This document shows, piece by piece, positions 50,966-61,122 of a DNA stretch of 64,000 nucleotides. The position numbers were made by a program, and so were the translations under genes. The notes under the pieces are model-generated. The model was not told the DNA's origin and made no database searches. It saw only the letters and a list, made by a program, of their open reading frames with translations. Where the stretch lies: positions 6,076,001-6,140,000 of the forward strand of contig NC_012491.1 in NCBI RefSeq assembly GCF_000010165.1, written 5' to 3'. Every line of letters begins with the position of its first letter. The stretch's first letter is position 1. Source of the stretch: Brevibacillus brevis NBRC 100599 (GTDB taxonomy: Bacteria; Bacillota; Bacilli; Brevibacillales; Brevibacillaceae).

Positions 50966-50993
50966 TCATATTAGGATCGCGGATACATAACAT
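50966..50993 (+). promoter_or_regulatory. Candidate sporulation sigma-E promoter
   Basis: TCATATT (50966-50972), 13-base spacer, CATAACAT (50986-50993). This is close to the Bacillus sigma-E consensus KMATATT-N13/14-CATACAHT and lies about 95 bases before the small 118-residue protein gene. Confidence 0.6.
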
Positions 50994-51088
50994 GTACTGC
51001 GAGGAAGTTTCCATTTCTTCACTATCAATCACGCGATCCTATGACGATCCTGTATTCAAAGCCATACAAACAAAGGATGTGGATAACG

Positions 51089-51445
51089 ATGTCAATGCCC
51101 ACGGTCCCCAATATAACACCGGAAATCATATTGAAACGAAACGAAGTATTAAATCTGCTTCTCACCTCCATTGCGCTGGAGGAAATCGGACTTTCTCACA
51201 TTATTAATACAGAGGGGGAAAAAATCCAAAGGATCGTGAAGGAGCAATCCCTCTCGCTCAATGATGCGCTTGCCTTAAACAACAGCGTAGAACGCATGCT
51301 GCGCAATGTCATTAAGACCGAGATGCTCCTACAATTCAGGCTGGAGGATATTATCAAACTGGAGCAGATGCATAATCATGAGCATCATCACGATGACTTA
51401 CCCGACACCCCTGACATCCCCGACCTTTCTTGCTTCAAAGAATAA
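51089..51445 (+). CDS. Small His-rich protein sharing the N-terminal domain of the collagen-like protein
   Basis: 118 residues. Residues 6-90 match the N-terminal domain of the collagen-like protein at 55738: [41 protein letters not shown] against [21 protein letters not shown], and ERMLRNVIKTEMLLQFRLEDI against [22 protein letters not shown] short tail with HNHEHHHDD and PDTPDIPD follows. The domain probably targets or assembles proteins on the spore (inference). ATG 51089 gives a start equivalent to that of the collagen-like protein; an upstream frame to 51041 lacks a ribosome site. Confidence 0.8.
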   Translation: MSMPTVPNITPEIILKRNEVLNLLLTSIALEEIGLSHIINTEGEKIQRIVKEQSLSLNDALALNNSVERMLRNVIKTEMLLQFRLEDIIKLEQMHNHEHHHDDLPDTPDIPDLSCFKE

Positions 51446-51502
51446 CCCTTACTACTTCCACTGCTTTTCATGGGATCTTAATTTTATTGAAGAGGGATGA
51501 TG

Positions 51503-51871
51503 ATGACCTTACAAGATAAAGTTCCTTCATATGATGTGCCTACGCGCGAAGAAGCTCTGAGTCATTTGCTGCAATCGATTGCCCTAGAGGAAGAAGCCTT
51601 GTCCAGATTGCTAAATGCCGAAGCAGACAAAGCCCTTGCTTTCGTTGGCAAAAATCTGGACTTCCCCAACAACCCCTCTAATGATGAGATCATTACCTTT
51701 AATCGTACAGTCATTTCGATTCTGGATTCGGTGCTCATGGCTGAGTGGCTTTTGTTAAAAAAGCTGAACGCAGCCATTCACATGTACCCTGTGGCGCTTA
51801 AATCAAATTTTGAGATGGAAGCATCCAATTTCGGGGATGAATTGGATGACGACTTCACCATCGACTATTAA
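51503..51871 (+). CDS. Second small paralogue of the spore-surface domain
   Basis: 122 residues. Same helical domain in a more divergent form: EEALSHLLQSIALEEEALSRLLNAEADK, then ISILDSVLMAEWLLLKKLNAA, with an acidic tail ending GDELDDDFTIDY. The three paralogues share SIAxEExxLxxxxxAExxK. Three ATG codons in a row occur; the third is best spaced from GAAGAGGG. It lies 57 bases after the first paralogue and is probably cotranscribed. Confidence 0.78.
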   Translation: MTLQDKVPSYDVPTREEALSHLLQSIALEEEALSRLLNAEADKALAFVGKNLDFPNNPSNDEIITFNRTVISILDSVLMAEWLLLKKLNAAIHMYPVALKSNFEMEASNFGDELDDDFTIDY

Positions 51872-51906
51872 CGATTGATCATTTCAGGAATTCGAGGTCA
51901 ATTGCC

Positions 51907-52662
51907 ATGAAGAACAAAGGTATCGATGACCAAACCGTTCTAAAGCTAACCTATTCCATCCTCCAGTTGGTCAAAGGATTGGAATCTCGCTTTCATCATG
52001 CCAAAGATTATGAGCTCATGCTGTTTGGCTACCAAATATCAACGATGATCAATCTGCTCGTCAGACTGCATACCCACATACATAATAAGCAGATTGCTCA
52101 CAGCTTCCTTTTTGAATCGCATCCCCCCCTCCATCCCACTAGTGAAATGCACACTCCTGTCCTTGCTGCGATAGCCCAGTTATCGGAATGGGTAAAGACA
52201 TGGAGGTTTTCACATAAACAAATCACCACCTTGATAGAAAATCATCTGCGGCAATTACAAGCTTCTTACTCGATAGAACCGGAAGAGGATTCCCCCTACG
52301 ACGAGCCGATGCAAGTGGAGCTTGAAGGAGATATTCGAGACGACGAACCTGTACAGCTTGACGTTCCACCTGTGCCTACCCCAACCCCTCCATTGCTCGC
52401 AAACAAAGCACGCATCGATACTGCCAAAAACCGAAAATCAGCACGTCAAAAACCCCCATTATTAGCACAGGCTGCGTCCGTCCCTACTCCCGATAAAAAC
52501 AAAAGCAAACCCAAGCGTCCCAAGCCTGTAACAAACGTGGCAAAAGTGCGTGGCCAGAAAAAAATGCTCGCTAAGCGAGTGTCTGCACCTACAAAGCCTC
52601 CCTTTGTACCGAACTCCGTAAAGGTACGTATCGGCAATGTCACCAAGGTCATCCACATATGA
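51907..52662 (+). CDS. Unknown protein with helical N-terminus and basic Pro/Lys-rich C-terminus
   Basis: 251 residues. N-terminal 125 residues are helical (LKLTYSILQLVKGLESRFHHAKDY, ITTLIENHLRQL); an acidic bridge (EPEEDSPYDEPMQVELEGD) leads to a strongly basic low-complexity tail rich in Lys, Pro and Ala (KNKSKPKRPKPVTNVAKVRGQKK). Such tails are common in spore-coat and exosporium proteins. No family recognised. 35 bases after the second paralogue, same strand; the stop overlaps the frame of the MBL gene only if that gene started at 52637. Confidence 0.65.
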   Translation: MKNKGIDDQTVLKLTYSILQLVKGLESRFHHAKDYELMLFGYQISTMINLLVRLHTHIHNKQIAHSFLFESHPPLHPTSEMHTPVLAAIAQLSEWVKTWRFSHKQITTLIENHLRQLQASYSIEPEEDSPYDEPMQVELEGDIRDDEPVQLDVPPVPTPTPPLLANKARIDTAKNRKSARQKPPLLAQAASVPTPDKNKSKPKRPKPVTNVAKVRGQKKMLAKRVSAPTKPPFVPNSVKVRIGNVTKVIHI

Positions 52663-52690
52663 ACCTGAATCTAATGAAGGAGTAAGGGAT

Positions 52691-53614
52691 ATGGCTCGTT
52701 TGGAATTGATCGAAGTGGCCGGCAACAGTTATGTGGTCTCCGGTAAATACGGGATCGGTGTCTATTTGGATAGGTCCAGCAAAACTGCTGTTTGCATTGA
52801 TAGCGGCCCGAATACCACTGTCATCGAAAAAGTATGCGCGAGAATCAGCGATCGAGGGTATCAAATCCTTGCCGTTGTTCATACACATGGTCACGCTGTT
52901 AACCACGGTGGCAATCCCTATTTGATAAAAAGGTTCCCCAATCTACGCATCTATGCGACACATCTAGCATCCTATATCATCGAAAATCCGCATCTCGAGC
53001 CTTTGGTTTTCGACGCAAGTGGAGGGTCTGATACGAAGCCTGATGAAAACAAAGAGAATACACGTGCGCTCGTAACGGATTATCTTCCCTCCACCGATGG
53101 TATCTTTCACGTCCATACCATTCCATTCAAAATCGTCTCCTTACCTGGACATTCGCCGGGAATGGTCGGCATTATTACCCCTGATCATGTCCTTTACTGC
53201 GGCGATGCCTTGTTTGGTCCCAAAACATTGAACAAGCAGGATCTCCTTTTTTTTGACGATCTGAAGGCTGCCAGAAGAAGCTTCAAGAAGCTTTCGATGA
53301 TGAAATTGAATGCTTATGTGCTGTACCATGGCGGACCTTACAAGACAGTCACAGGGCTAATTAACAGGCATCTCACCCTTATGAAAGACACCTCTACTTT
53401 TCTTGAAGAATGGATTCATGAGCAGCCAAGCACTCTCGAACAAGTAGTCCAAAAGGTCATGAAAAAGTATGCGTTTGAAGATGACTTGCACCGCTACGGT
53501 TTGACTACCTCGATTATCCGCTCTTATTTAAAAGAACTACAGCAAGAGAACCGAATTGTCGCAAAGGTGGACAATGGTTTACTGCTATTCAGCAAACCCG
53601 CGCCAAACACTTGA
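52691..53614 (+). CDS. Metallo-beta-lactamase-fold hydrolase with C-terminal helical domain
   Basis: 307 residues. MBL fold: AVCIDSGPN, VVHTHGHAVNHGGN (residues 62-75), VSLPGHSPGMVGII and LYCGDALFG. The first motif is HxHxxNH, one residue longer than HxHxDH and with Asn for Asp, so the second metal site may be changed. The last 80 residues (EEWIHEQPSTLEQVVQKVMKKY... RSYLKELQQENRIVAK) look like the winged-helix-like tail of LACTB2-type hydrolases. GAAGGAG precedes the ATG. Function in the locus unknown. Confidence 0.8.
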   Translation: MARLELIEVAGNSYVVSGKYGIGVYLDRSSKTAVCIDSGPNTTVIEKVCARISDRGYQILAVVHTHGHAVNHGGNPYLIKRFPNLRIYATHLASYIIENPHLEPLVFDASGGSDTKPDENKENTRALVTDYLPSTDGIFHVHTIPFKIVSLPGHSPGMVGIITPDHVLYCGDALFGPKTLNKQDLLFFDDLKAARRSFKKLSMMKLNAYVLYHGGPYKTVTGLINRHLTLMKDTSTFLEEWIHEQPSTLEQVVQKVMKKYAFEDDLHRYGLTTSIIRSYLKELQQENRIVAKVDNGLLLFSKPAPNT

Positions 53615-53640
53615 ACAAAGGCTGTATATGGGGGTGTACC

Positions 53641-55512
53641 ATGGGTAAAAAACGTATTTTAATCGGGAGTCCCATTCAACAATTCCCGATTATTTTGGAG
53701 GAATTCCTTCAATCCCTCACGGAGTTGATTACTAAAAATGAACTGATCCATTACCTGTTCATTGACGATAACAAAGACCCACTTTCCAGTACACTCTTGG
53801 CTGATTTCGAGAAGGAGGACAAACGAACCGTCATCCTCAAAAACACAGACAATGATACGTATGTCCGAAATGAAATGACCCATTATTGGACGGAACGGAA
53901 TATTTGGAAGGTAGCGAAAATGAAAGATACGATTATCTCCTATGCGCTCAAAGAGAGTTTTGATTACTTGTTTTTGATCGATTCCGATCTCGTTTTACAT
54001 CCTCACACCCTGCAACAGCTGCTTCAAGCCAATAAAGATATTATCTCCAACATTTACTGGACACGCTGGCAGCCTGATTCGATTGAGCTTCCTCAAGTTT
54101 GGCTGATGGATCAATACACGTTAACACGCGAGGGCGCTTCCGAATCAGCGGAGAACCAAAACTTTTTGGAGATGCTGCGTAAACCGGGTGTGTATGAGGT
54201 AGGAGGCCTCGGTGCATGCACATTAATCCACCGAAAGGTCTTGGAAGCAGGCGTCAGCTTTAAACGAATTGCGAACTTGTCGTTCTGGGGAGAAGATCGG
54301 CATTTTTGCGTTCGGGCTGTAGCTATGGGCTTTTCTTTGCATGTGGATACACATCTTCCCGGGTACCACATCTACCGTCAGTCGGATCTGGCAGGAGTGA
54401 GCGATTATCGCAAAAAAAATGGCATGACAGCGAGGAAAGTGAATCAAATTTCAATCAGTTTATGCATGATTGTCAAAAATGAAGAAGACGCTCTGGAGCG
54501 TTGCCTCTCCACCGTTGCGGATCTCGTCGATGAAATCATTATCGTCGACACGGGTTCAACAGACCGCACGAAAGAAATTGCGTCCAACTATGGCTGTACC
54601 ATTTATGATTTCGAGTGGATTGATGATTTTTCAGCCGCACGCAACTATGCGTTCAGCAAGGCAACCTGCCCCTATATTTTGTGGTTGGATGCAGACGATA
54701 TCCTTCTGGAAAAAGACCGTCAGCTCTTCCGCGAGTTGAGGTTTACATTGAATTACAGCATCGACAGTGTCACGATGAACTACAACCTTTCTGTAGACAG
54801 CAATGGGAATGTGGCATACAGCATTCGCCGCAATCGCCTCGTAAAACGCGACCGCCGATTTCGCTGGATCGGGCCCGTCCATGAGTATTTGGAAGTAAGC
54901 GGTAACGTCATCAACAGTGACATATCCATCACGCATAACAAGCAGAAGGAATACACGGACCGCAATCTGCAAATCTATCGACGCAGAGATGCCAAAGGGG
55001 AAGAATTCTCGCCACGGGACTTGTACTATTATGCGAATGAATTACGCGACAATCAGTATCATGAAGAAGCCATTACTTTTTACACGAAGTTCCTGAACAC
55101 CCAACAAGGCTGGGTAGAGGACAACATTAACGCTTGCCTGAAGTTGGCGAGTTGCTATTCCCACCTCTATGAGAGACAAAATGTTCTGTCGTCGCTATAC
55201 CGTACGTTCAACTACGATCGCCCACGGGCGGAAGCGTGCTGCCAGATTGGAGCCTTTCACGTCGAAGATAAAAATTGGCTGCTCGCCATTTTTTGGTATG
55301 ATCTCGCAACAAAAGTAGAACCACCTGCTGAAAAGCTCGCACACATCGACCATGTTTCCTGGACCTGGCTACCTCATCTGCAACTCTGCTTATGCTATTC
55401 TCAAATCGGGGACAACGAGAAGTCACGTCACCACAATGATATTGCCTATTTATACAACCCAACTCACCCTAGCATTCTCTACAACAAAAAGTACTTTGAG
55501 TCTCTGACCTGA
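53641..55512 (+). CDS. Tandem glycosyltransferase: N-terminal GT-A domain fused to GT2-TPR
   Basis: 623 residues with two catalytic domains. Domain 1 (about 1-265) resembles Anp1/GT62- or GT2-type enzymes: LIDSDLVLHP at 113-121 (DxD) and WGEDRHFCVRA at 216-226. Domain 2 (about 268-490) is a SunS-like GT2: SLCMIVKNEEDALERCL, IIIVDTGSTDRT, LWLDADDILLE at 348-357. TPR-like helices follow (NQYHEEAITFYTKFLNTQQG ... WLLAIFWYDLATKVEP). Domain 2 resembles the separate GT at 47336. Probably adds two sugars in turn to one acceptor such as the collagen repeat (inference). ATG 53641 has GGGGGTG upstream. Confidence 0.88.
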   Translation: MGKKRILIGSPIQQFPIILEEFLQSLTELITKNELIHYLFIDDNKDPLSSTLLADFEKEDKRTVILKNTDNDTYVRNEMTHYWTERNIWKVAKMKDTIISYALKESFDYLFLIDSDLVLHPHTLQQLLQANKDIISNIYWTRWQPDSIELPQVWLMDQYTLTREGASESAENQNFLEMLRKPGVYEVGGLGACTLIHRKVLEAGVSFKRIANLSFWGEDRHFCVRAVAMGFSLHVDTHLPGYHIYRQSDLAGVSDYRKKNGMTARKVNQISISLCMIVKNEEDALERCLSTVADLVDEIIIVDTGSTDRTKEIASNYGCTIYDFEWIDDFSAARNYAFSKATCPYILWLDADDILLEKDRQLFRELRFTLNYSIDSVTMNYNLSVDSNGNVAYSIRRNRLVKRDRRFRWIGPVHEYLEVSGNVINSDISITHNKQKEYTDRNLQIYRRRDAKGEEFSPRDLYYYANELRDNQYHEEAITFYTKFLNTQQGWVEDNINACLKLASCYSHLYERQNVLSSLYRTFNYDRPRAEACCQIGAFHVEDKNWLLAIFWYDLATKVEPPAEKLAHIDHVSWTWLPHLQLCLCYSQIGDNEKSRHHNDIAYLYNPTHPSILYNKKYFESLT

Positions 55513-55624
55513 CTCCCCTCGTGATCATGAAAAAGTTACCCACCCTGTGGGTGAATGTATACATGCCATAAGTAATGGTGGTCTATTTTTTGATGAGCAC
55601 GGGCTTACCAGTTAACACAAAGGT

Positions 55625-55651
55625 CAATCTGGAAATCAGATTGGCTTTTTT
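55625..55651 (+). terminator. Rho-independent terminator
   Basis: Perfect stem CAATCTG / CAGATTG with a five-base loop and GCTTTTTT. A second small hairpin (ACCCACCCTGTGGGT) lies near 55553. Confidence 0.82.
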
Positions 55652-55671
55652 CCGTTTCTATACAGCCAGGC

Positions 55672-55699
55672 ACGCGCACAGATAAAGCCTCATAGCATA
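55672..55699 (+). promoter_or_regulatory. Candidate sporulation sigma-K promoter of the collagen-like gene
   Basis: AC at 55672-55673, 17-base spacer, CATAGCATA at 55691-55699. The -10 fits CATANNNTA exactly. It lies 39 bases before the start codon. Confidence 0.6.
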
Positions 55700-55737
55700 G
55701 TAATAAGTTTTTGAATGTAACAGGAAGGATGAATGCC

Positions 55738-56676
<939 letters not shown>

Positions 56677-56694
56677 CAAGACTTTGCCTTTACG

Positions 56695-56733
56695 AAAAAA
56701 GCTGACTGCACTCTACCATGCAGTCAGCTTTTT
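56695..56733. terminator. Bidirectional terminator
   Basis: Perfect stem GCTGACTGCA / TGCAGTCAGC flanked by six A and five T residues, between convergent genes. Confidence 0.92.
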
Positions 56734-56754
56734 CCTGTCCGTTACATTCCCGGC

Positions 56755-57096
56755 TTACACCTTTTTCACAAATTCCGATTTCAATTTCATTGGACCAAAA
56801 CCATCGATTTTGCAGTCGATATCATGGTCTCCGTCAATCAAACGGATATTTTTCACTTTTGTCCCGATTTTCACGACCAAAGAAGTCCCTTTAACCTTGA
56901 GGTCTTTAATGACGGTTACGGTGTCGCCATCGTTCAAGACATTTCCATTCGCGTCCTTGATGACTTTGTTATCTTCACCGTTGTCGCTGTCTGCTTGCAA
57001 CGTCCACTCATGGCTGCATTCCGGGCATACCAAGGAGCTTCCATCTTCGTACGTGTATTCTGAATGACATTTTGGGCAATTTGGCAATTGACTCAT
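56755..57096 (-). CDS. YjdM/PhnA-family zinc-ribbon protein
   Basis: 113 residues. N-terminal zinc ribbon [28 protein letters not shown] with CxxC...CxxC, then the PhnA domain ([39 protein letters not shown]). Conserved family often named after alkylphosphonate loci, but without a proved role there. GGAGG lies ten bases before the ATG. Not functionally tied to its neighbours as far as can be seen. Confidence 0.93.
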   Translation of the reverse strand: MSQLPNCPKCHSEYTYEDGSSLVCPECSHEWTLQADSDNGEDNKVIKDANGNVLNDGDTVTVIKDLKVKGTSLVVKIGTKVKNIRLIDGDHDIDCKIDGFGPMKLKSEFVKKV

Positions 57097-57159
57097 TTTT
57101 GATATAACCTCCATTCGATACTGTCCATTCTACCATAACTACCAAAAAATACTTGCCAG

Positions 57160-58980
57160 CTAACCAGTAAGCCCTTCGTCCCGTGCTTTTTTAACGGCCT
57201 CTTCGCGATTCTTAACACCCAATTTTGCATAAATCACTGTGGTGCAATTGCGTACCGTTCCTTCTGAAAGAAAGATTTTCTCCGCGATTGTTTTCATGCG
57301 AAGCCCCTCTACTAACGAGGCCAGTATGCCCCTTTCCCGTTCGGTCAACCCATAGGGACAATCGCGTCCTTGCTTTTGGCGAAGTCCATTCAGCTCTTCT
57401 TGCTGCAAGCGCATTTCTTTGAAAAGGACTTCCGCAATCTTATGGTTAATCAACGCTTCACCCTGATGAACCACGCGTATCGCCTCTACCAGCTCGACCG
57501 GACTAACCGATTTTAACAAGTAGCCATTCGCGCCTCTCCCTAGCGTTTCTGCCGCAAGGGCTGTTTCTTCGAAGGTCGTCAACATAATGACACGCATATC
57601 CGGCCACCGTTCACGTATCGCTTGTATTGTCTTCGCCCCGTCCATGACAGGCATTTGAACGTCCAAAAGTACGACGTCGGGCTTTTCCTTTGGAATGATG
57701 TCCAGTGCCATCAAGCCGTTCTCTGCGACCCCGACCACCTGCAAATCCTGCTGATTCTGTAAAACGAGTTGCAAGCTTTCCCTCACAAAGGGCTGATCAT
57801 CGACGATCAGGATACGTATGCCTGCACTTGGTACAGCCTGCATAGCTGGCAGACTACAAATGACCGTCACACCTCCTTCGTCCATACAATGGATCGATAA
57901 TCGTCCCTGAAGTGCTTCCAGCCTTTCCTTCATCGATTGCAAACCAAAGCCAAATTCGATTGTCCCATTTCCTTGCCCATTATCTTCGACCTGCAACCGG
58001 ATCTGGGCTTCTTCAAAGTAAAGCCCCACTTGAACTTGTGATGCTTTTCCATGTCGCACAGCATTGGTCAGTGTTTCTTGCAAGCAGCGGTACAAAGTCA
58101 GCTTTATGGAACGGCTCAACGCATACTCAGCACCGTACATACGCAGCTTGACGGACACCCCTGTAGCCACTTGAAATTGCTCGATTAATTCAACGAAGGC
58201 GGACTCCATCGTCGTAGCAGATTCATAGCCATTCTGAGCCCACTTGTGGAAAATCCCTCTGGACTCGTCCAAACCTTGTCGGGCCATCCGCAAAAGCATG
58301 TCCAGCCGACTAGCCTCCGCATCTGGTATTTTAGACCGAAGCATCTCCATCCCCATAATAAGCGATGTCATCGTGTGCCCGACCGTGTCATGCAGCTCTC
58401 TGGACATTTTGTTCCGTTCTTCCAGCAGCGTGATTTCCTCCACCCGGGAAGTGTATTGCTCCAATATTTGGTTCTGATGTTGAATGATCAAGCCTTGCTT
58501 ATGCATATGGCTAAGCAATTGAAAGGCAAAACCAAGCGCATATGCCGCGAAATGGTACACGATTAGATCACTTACGACTATTAGCTGGAAATCAAACCCA
58601 ATTGCCTCACCCACAAGAAACGGAATCGCCAAAATCGCCAATGGTCCCGTCCAGCGATAAGATCGTTCCACACTGTGATATCCGATGAGAAAAGCGATGG
58701 GGATAAACTGCCATCTTACTCCTTCAAAAAAGAAGTTCAAGGCAATGAACAAACTTCCACTCAAAATAATCTCAGCGAACAAATATAGGTTACGAGAGTA
58801 TCGACGCAAACAACTTGGGACGACAAGCACGAAGAACAAAACGATCAATGTAATCGCTAGCGGATAAGGCAATTGATCGTGATGGCGGACAAAACCGAGA
58901 ATAATCGTCAAACCCCACATAAAGTGGATGGTGAAGATCATCCAGTCGACCCATAACCATCGTTTAACAAAAGCAAGCAA
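57160..58980 (-). CDS. Histidine kinase and NarL-type response regulator fused in one chain
   Basis: 606 residues. Five or six membrane helices (about 10-160), a HisKA_3 domain with the phospho-His in SRELHDTVGHTM near residue 197, a HATPase domain (CLQETLTNAVRHGKASQ, VEDNGQGN, GFGLQSMKERLEAL), then after a short linker a receiver domain (ILIVDDQPFVRES, phospho-Asp in VVLLDVQMPVMDG) and a LuxR HTH (LTERERGILASLVEGLRMKTIAEK). Kinase and regulator are normally two genes (LiaSR, DesKR types). A membrane-bound DNA-binding protein results unless the chain is cleaved. TTG 58980 has GAGGTG upstream; GTG 58989 is an alternative. Confidence 0.88.
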   Translation of the reverse strand: MLAFVKRWLWVDWMIFTIHFMWGLTIILGFVRHHDQLPYPLAITLIVLFFVLVVPSCLRRYSRNLYLFAEIILSGSLFIALNFFFEGVRWQFIPIAFLIGYHSVERSYRWTGPLAILAIPFLVGEAIGFDFQLIVVSDLIVYHFAAYALGFAFQLLSHMHKQGLIIQHQNQILEQYTSRVEEITLLEERNKMSRELHDTVGHTMTSLIMGMEMLRSKIPDAEASRLDMLLRMARQGLDESRGIFHKWAQNGYESATTMESAFVELIEQFQVATGVSVKLRMYGAEYALSRSIKLTLYRCLQETLTNAVRHGKASQVQVGLYFEEAQIRLQVEDNGQGNGTIEFGFGLQSMKERLEALQGRLSIHCMDEGGVTVICSLPAMQAVPSAGIRILIVDDQPFVRESLQLVLQNQQDLQVVGVAENGLMALDIIPKEKPDVVLLDVQMPVMDGAKTIQAIRERWPDMRVIMLTTFEETALAAETLGRGANGYLLKSVSPVELVEAIRVVHQGEALINHKIAEVLFKEMRLQQEELNGLRQKQGRDCPYGLTERERGILASLVEGLRMKTIAEKIFLSEGTVRNCTTVIYAKLGVKNREEAVKKARDEGLTG

Positions 58981-59160
58981 TTGGCACACCTCATCTACAC
59001 CAAAACTTTCTCTCCATTATAGTATCAGATGACGATCAGCTACTATCACGACAAACAATGACATTCTGTGACTTCTCACCGTGACACTCATCGTCCTATA
59101 CTCATCCCTGTCGCTGGCTTACAACAATTGACTGACGCAAAACGCGAAAGGTGATGAAAC

Positions 59161-61053
59161 ATGACATTATTTGCTCTACGAAAATGGTTTGCCGTTCTGC
59201 TCGTATCCTGCCTCATGCTGATACAGCCCCTATCTGTGGTCAATGCTCGCTCCCCTCTTACTGCTCTTTCCATCGAACAAGTAGTTGATCCCGTCATGAA
59301 AAATGAAATGAACAACTTGCATATCCCAGGCGCAGCCATTGTCATTACCCAGGGAGACCGCATCATTTTTAAAAAAGGCTATGGCTTTGCCGACGTCGAA
59401 CAGCAAATCCCCGTTGATCCTGAGCGTACGGTGTTTCGAATCGGTTCCGTGACCAAGTCGTTTACTGCTACTGCAGCCATGCAGCTCGTGGAAAAAGGCA
59501 AGCTTTCCTTACGCGAAGATTTGAATACCGTCCTAAAAGACTACAAAATTACCAATAATCGTTACGGCCCGATCACACTTCACCACCTGCTCACACATAC
59601 AGCCGGTATAGATGAAAAAATTTATAAAAGAGACAACCACGAGAGTGTAATACCGGAATTCTCGACTGAGACCGTAAATGAAACGCTTCAGATGCAGGAG
59701 ACGATTTTCACGCCAGGCAGCAAATTTCAATACAGTAATGCGGGCACCGGATTGTTGGGAAGTGTAATTGAACAAGCTTCCGGTCAATCTTTGCATGACT
59801 ATATGCGGGAGAATATCTTCCGCCCGCTAGGTATGGACTCCGCCGAACTGTATCTCCCAGAGGACAGAAGCAAGCTGGCTAAAAGCTATTATTACGACGG
59901 AAACGGCTATCAAACGATTCCTTATTCGGGGATTATTTTCCCAGGGAGTGGTGCCGCTAATATGACACCAGTCGACTTCGCCCCCTATATGATCGCCCAT
60001 CTTTCTGGTGGCAGCTATAACGGCACATCTCTGCTCAAACCAGAAACTGTCCAGAGCATGCATGCCCAGCAATTCGCAGCCCATAAGCGCATGTACGGGA
60101 TCGGCTACGGCTTTTTTAAAGGAGAGACGAAAAACGGCATTCCTACCCTATGGGCAAACGGTGGGATTGATGGCTTTATCTCGAAAATGGTGCTGATTCC
60201 CTCAGAATCAATCGGCATCTTTGTTGCGGTGAACGCCACGCATCCGGGCTTGGAGCTGCATGGCAAGGTCGTGAACGCGTTTACCGACAAGCTACTGACA
60301 GAGCAAGTCCGCAAGCCCTTAACTCCTGTTGATGGCACCATAGACGAAATGAAAAAGCTGGAAGGTCAATATCTGCTTACCCTGACGCCCGAGAATGGCT
60401 GGGGCAAAGGGCTTCGGCTGCTTAGTAGCTACCCTTACACAGTGAAGGCATTGGATGGGCAGACGATATCCGTAACTGGTTTATTCCAAAATGAAGGACA
60501 GCAATCCCTTGAGAAAAAGTTTGTGCAGGTAGACGATCATTTCTTTCAAGAGATCGACGGTGAGGAACAGCTATATTTTCACGAGGAACAAGGGAAATTT
60601 TATATGACAGGACCGATGAACTTTTCGCTCCCTCGTATCTCCATCATTGAAAGTCCGCCTGTTCTCCTGGCTCTATATGTGATTCCCGGAATCGTGTTCA
60701 TCCTTCTTTCGCTCGTCTGGATCGCTCGTTTCGGGCTACGCAAATGGCGCAAACAATCGCACGCTATTTCGAAGGTCGTTCCGATTATGGCTCTGCTTCA
60801 TAGCTTGTTTTTTATCATCCAATTCACCTATGCAAACGCAGAGCTTGTCTATGGCTACCCGGCCTTCTACCAATTCGTTGTCGCATCCCTGCCGATTGTT
60901 TCGTTGGCCGCCGCCGCTTATTTACTCCTGCGAATCGGAACAGCCAAGGAGCGCGATCGCTGGAAGGTAGTGAATAGCGCAGCAGCGATACTTTCCATCC
61001 TGTATACTGGCTATTTATTTTACTGGAACTTTCTTTCGATTCATTACTCATAG
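59161..61053 (+). CDS. Class C beta-lactamase/PBP4-family serine hydrolase with C-terminal membrane domain
   Basis: 630 residues. Signal peptide (about 1-30), then a beta-lactamase-related domain: nucleophile SxxK in RIGSVTKSFTATAAM (near residue 101-104), YxN in FQYSNAGTGLLG, and the third-motif region WANGGIDGF (HxG-like). A middle beta domain (about 395-500) and four membrane helices in the last 130 residues (LLALYVIPGIVFILLSLVWI...). This is the layout of Pbp4*/FmtA-like or D-aminopeptidase-like esterases in Bacilli. Likely acts on peptidoglycan or other D-amino-acid esters, not on drugs. AAAGGTG precedes the ATG. Confidence 0.9.
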   Translation: MTLFALRKWFAVLLVSCLMLIQPLSVVNARSPLTALSIEQVVDPVMKNEMNNLHIPGAAIVITQGDRIIFKKGYGFADVEQQIPVDPERTVFRIGSVTKSFTATAAMQLVEKGKLSLREDLNTVLKDYKITNNRYGPITLHHLLTHTAGIDEKIYKRDNHESVIPEFSTETVNETLQMQETIFTPGSKFQYSNAGTGLLGSVIEQASGQSLHDYMRENIFRPLGMDSAELYLPEDRSKLAKSYYYDGNGYQTIPYSGIIFPGSGAANMTPVDFAPYMIAHLSGGSYNGTSLLKPETVQSMHAQQFAAHKRMYGIGYGFFKGETKNGIPTLWANGGIDGFISKMVLIPSESIGIFVAVNATHPGLELHGKVVNAFTDKLLTEQVRKPLTPVDGTIDEMKKLEGQYLLTLTPENGWGKGLRLLSSYPYTVKALDGQTISVTGLFQNEGQQSLEKKFVQVDDHFFQEIDGEEQLYFHEEQGKFYMTGPMNFSLPRISIIESPPVLLALYVIPGIVFILLSLVWIARFGLRKWRKQSHAISKVVPIMALLHSLFFIIQFTYANAELVYGYPAFYQFVVASLPIVSLAAAAYLLLRIGTAKERDRWKVVNSAAAILSILYTGYLFYWNFLSIHYS

Positions 61054-61078
61054 GACTCCGCGTTCAGGACTAATAGAA

Positions 61079-61110
61079 AAATGACTAGCAGCGATATCTG
61101 CTAGTCATTT
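61079..61110. terminator. Bidirectional terminator
   Basis: Perfect 13-base stem AAATGACTAGCAG / CTGCTAGTCATTT with a seven-base loop between convergent genes. Confidence 0.9.
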
Positions 61111-61122
61111 CTATTTCGTTCC

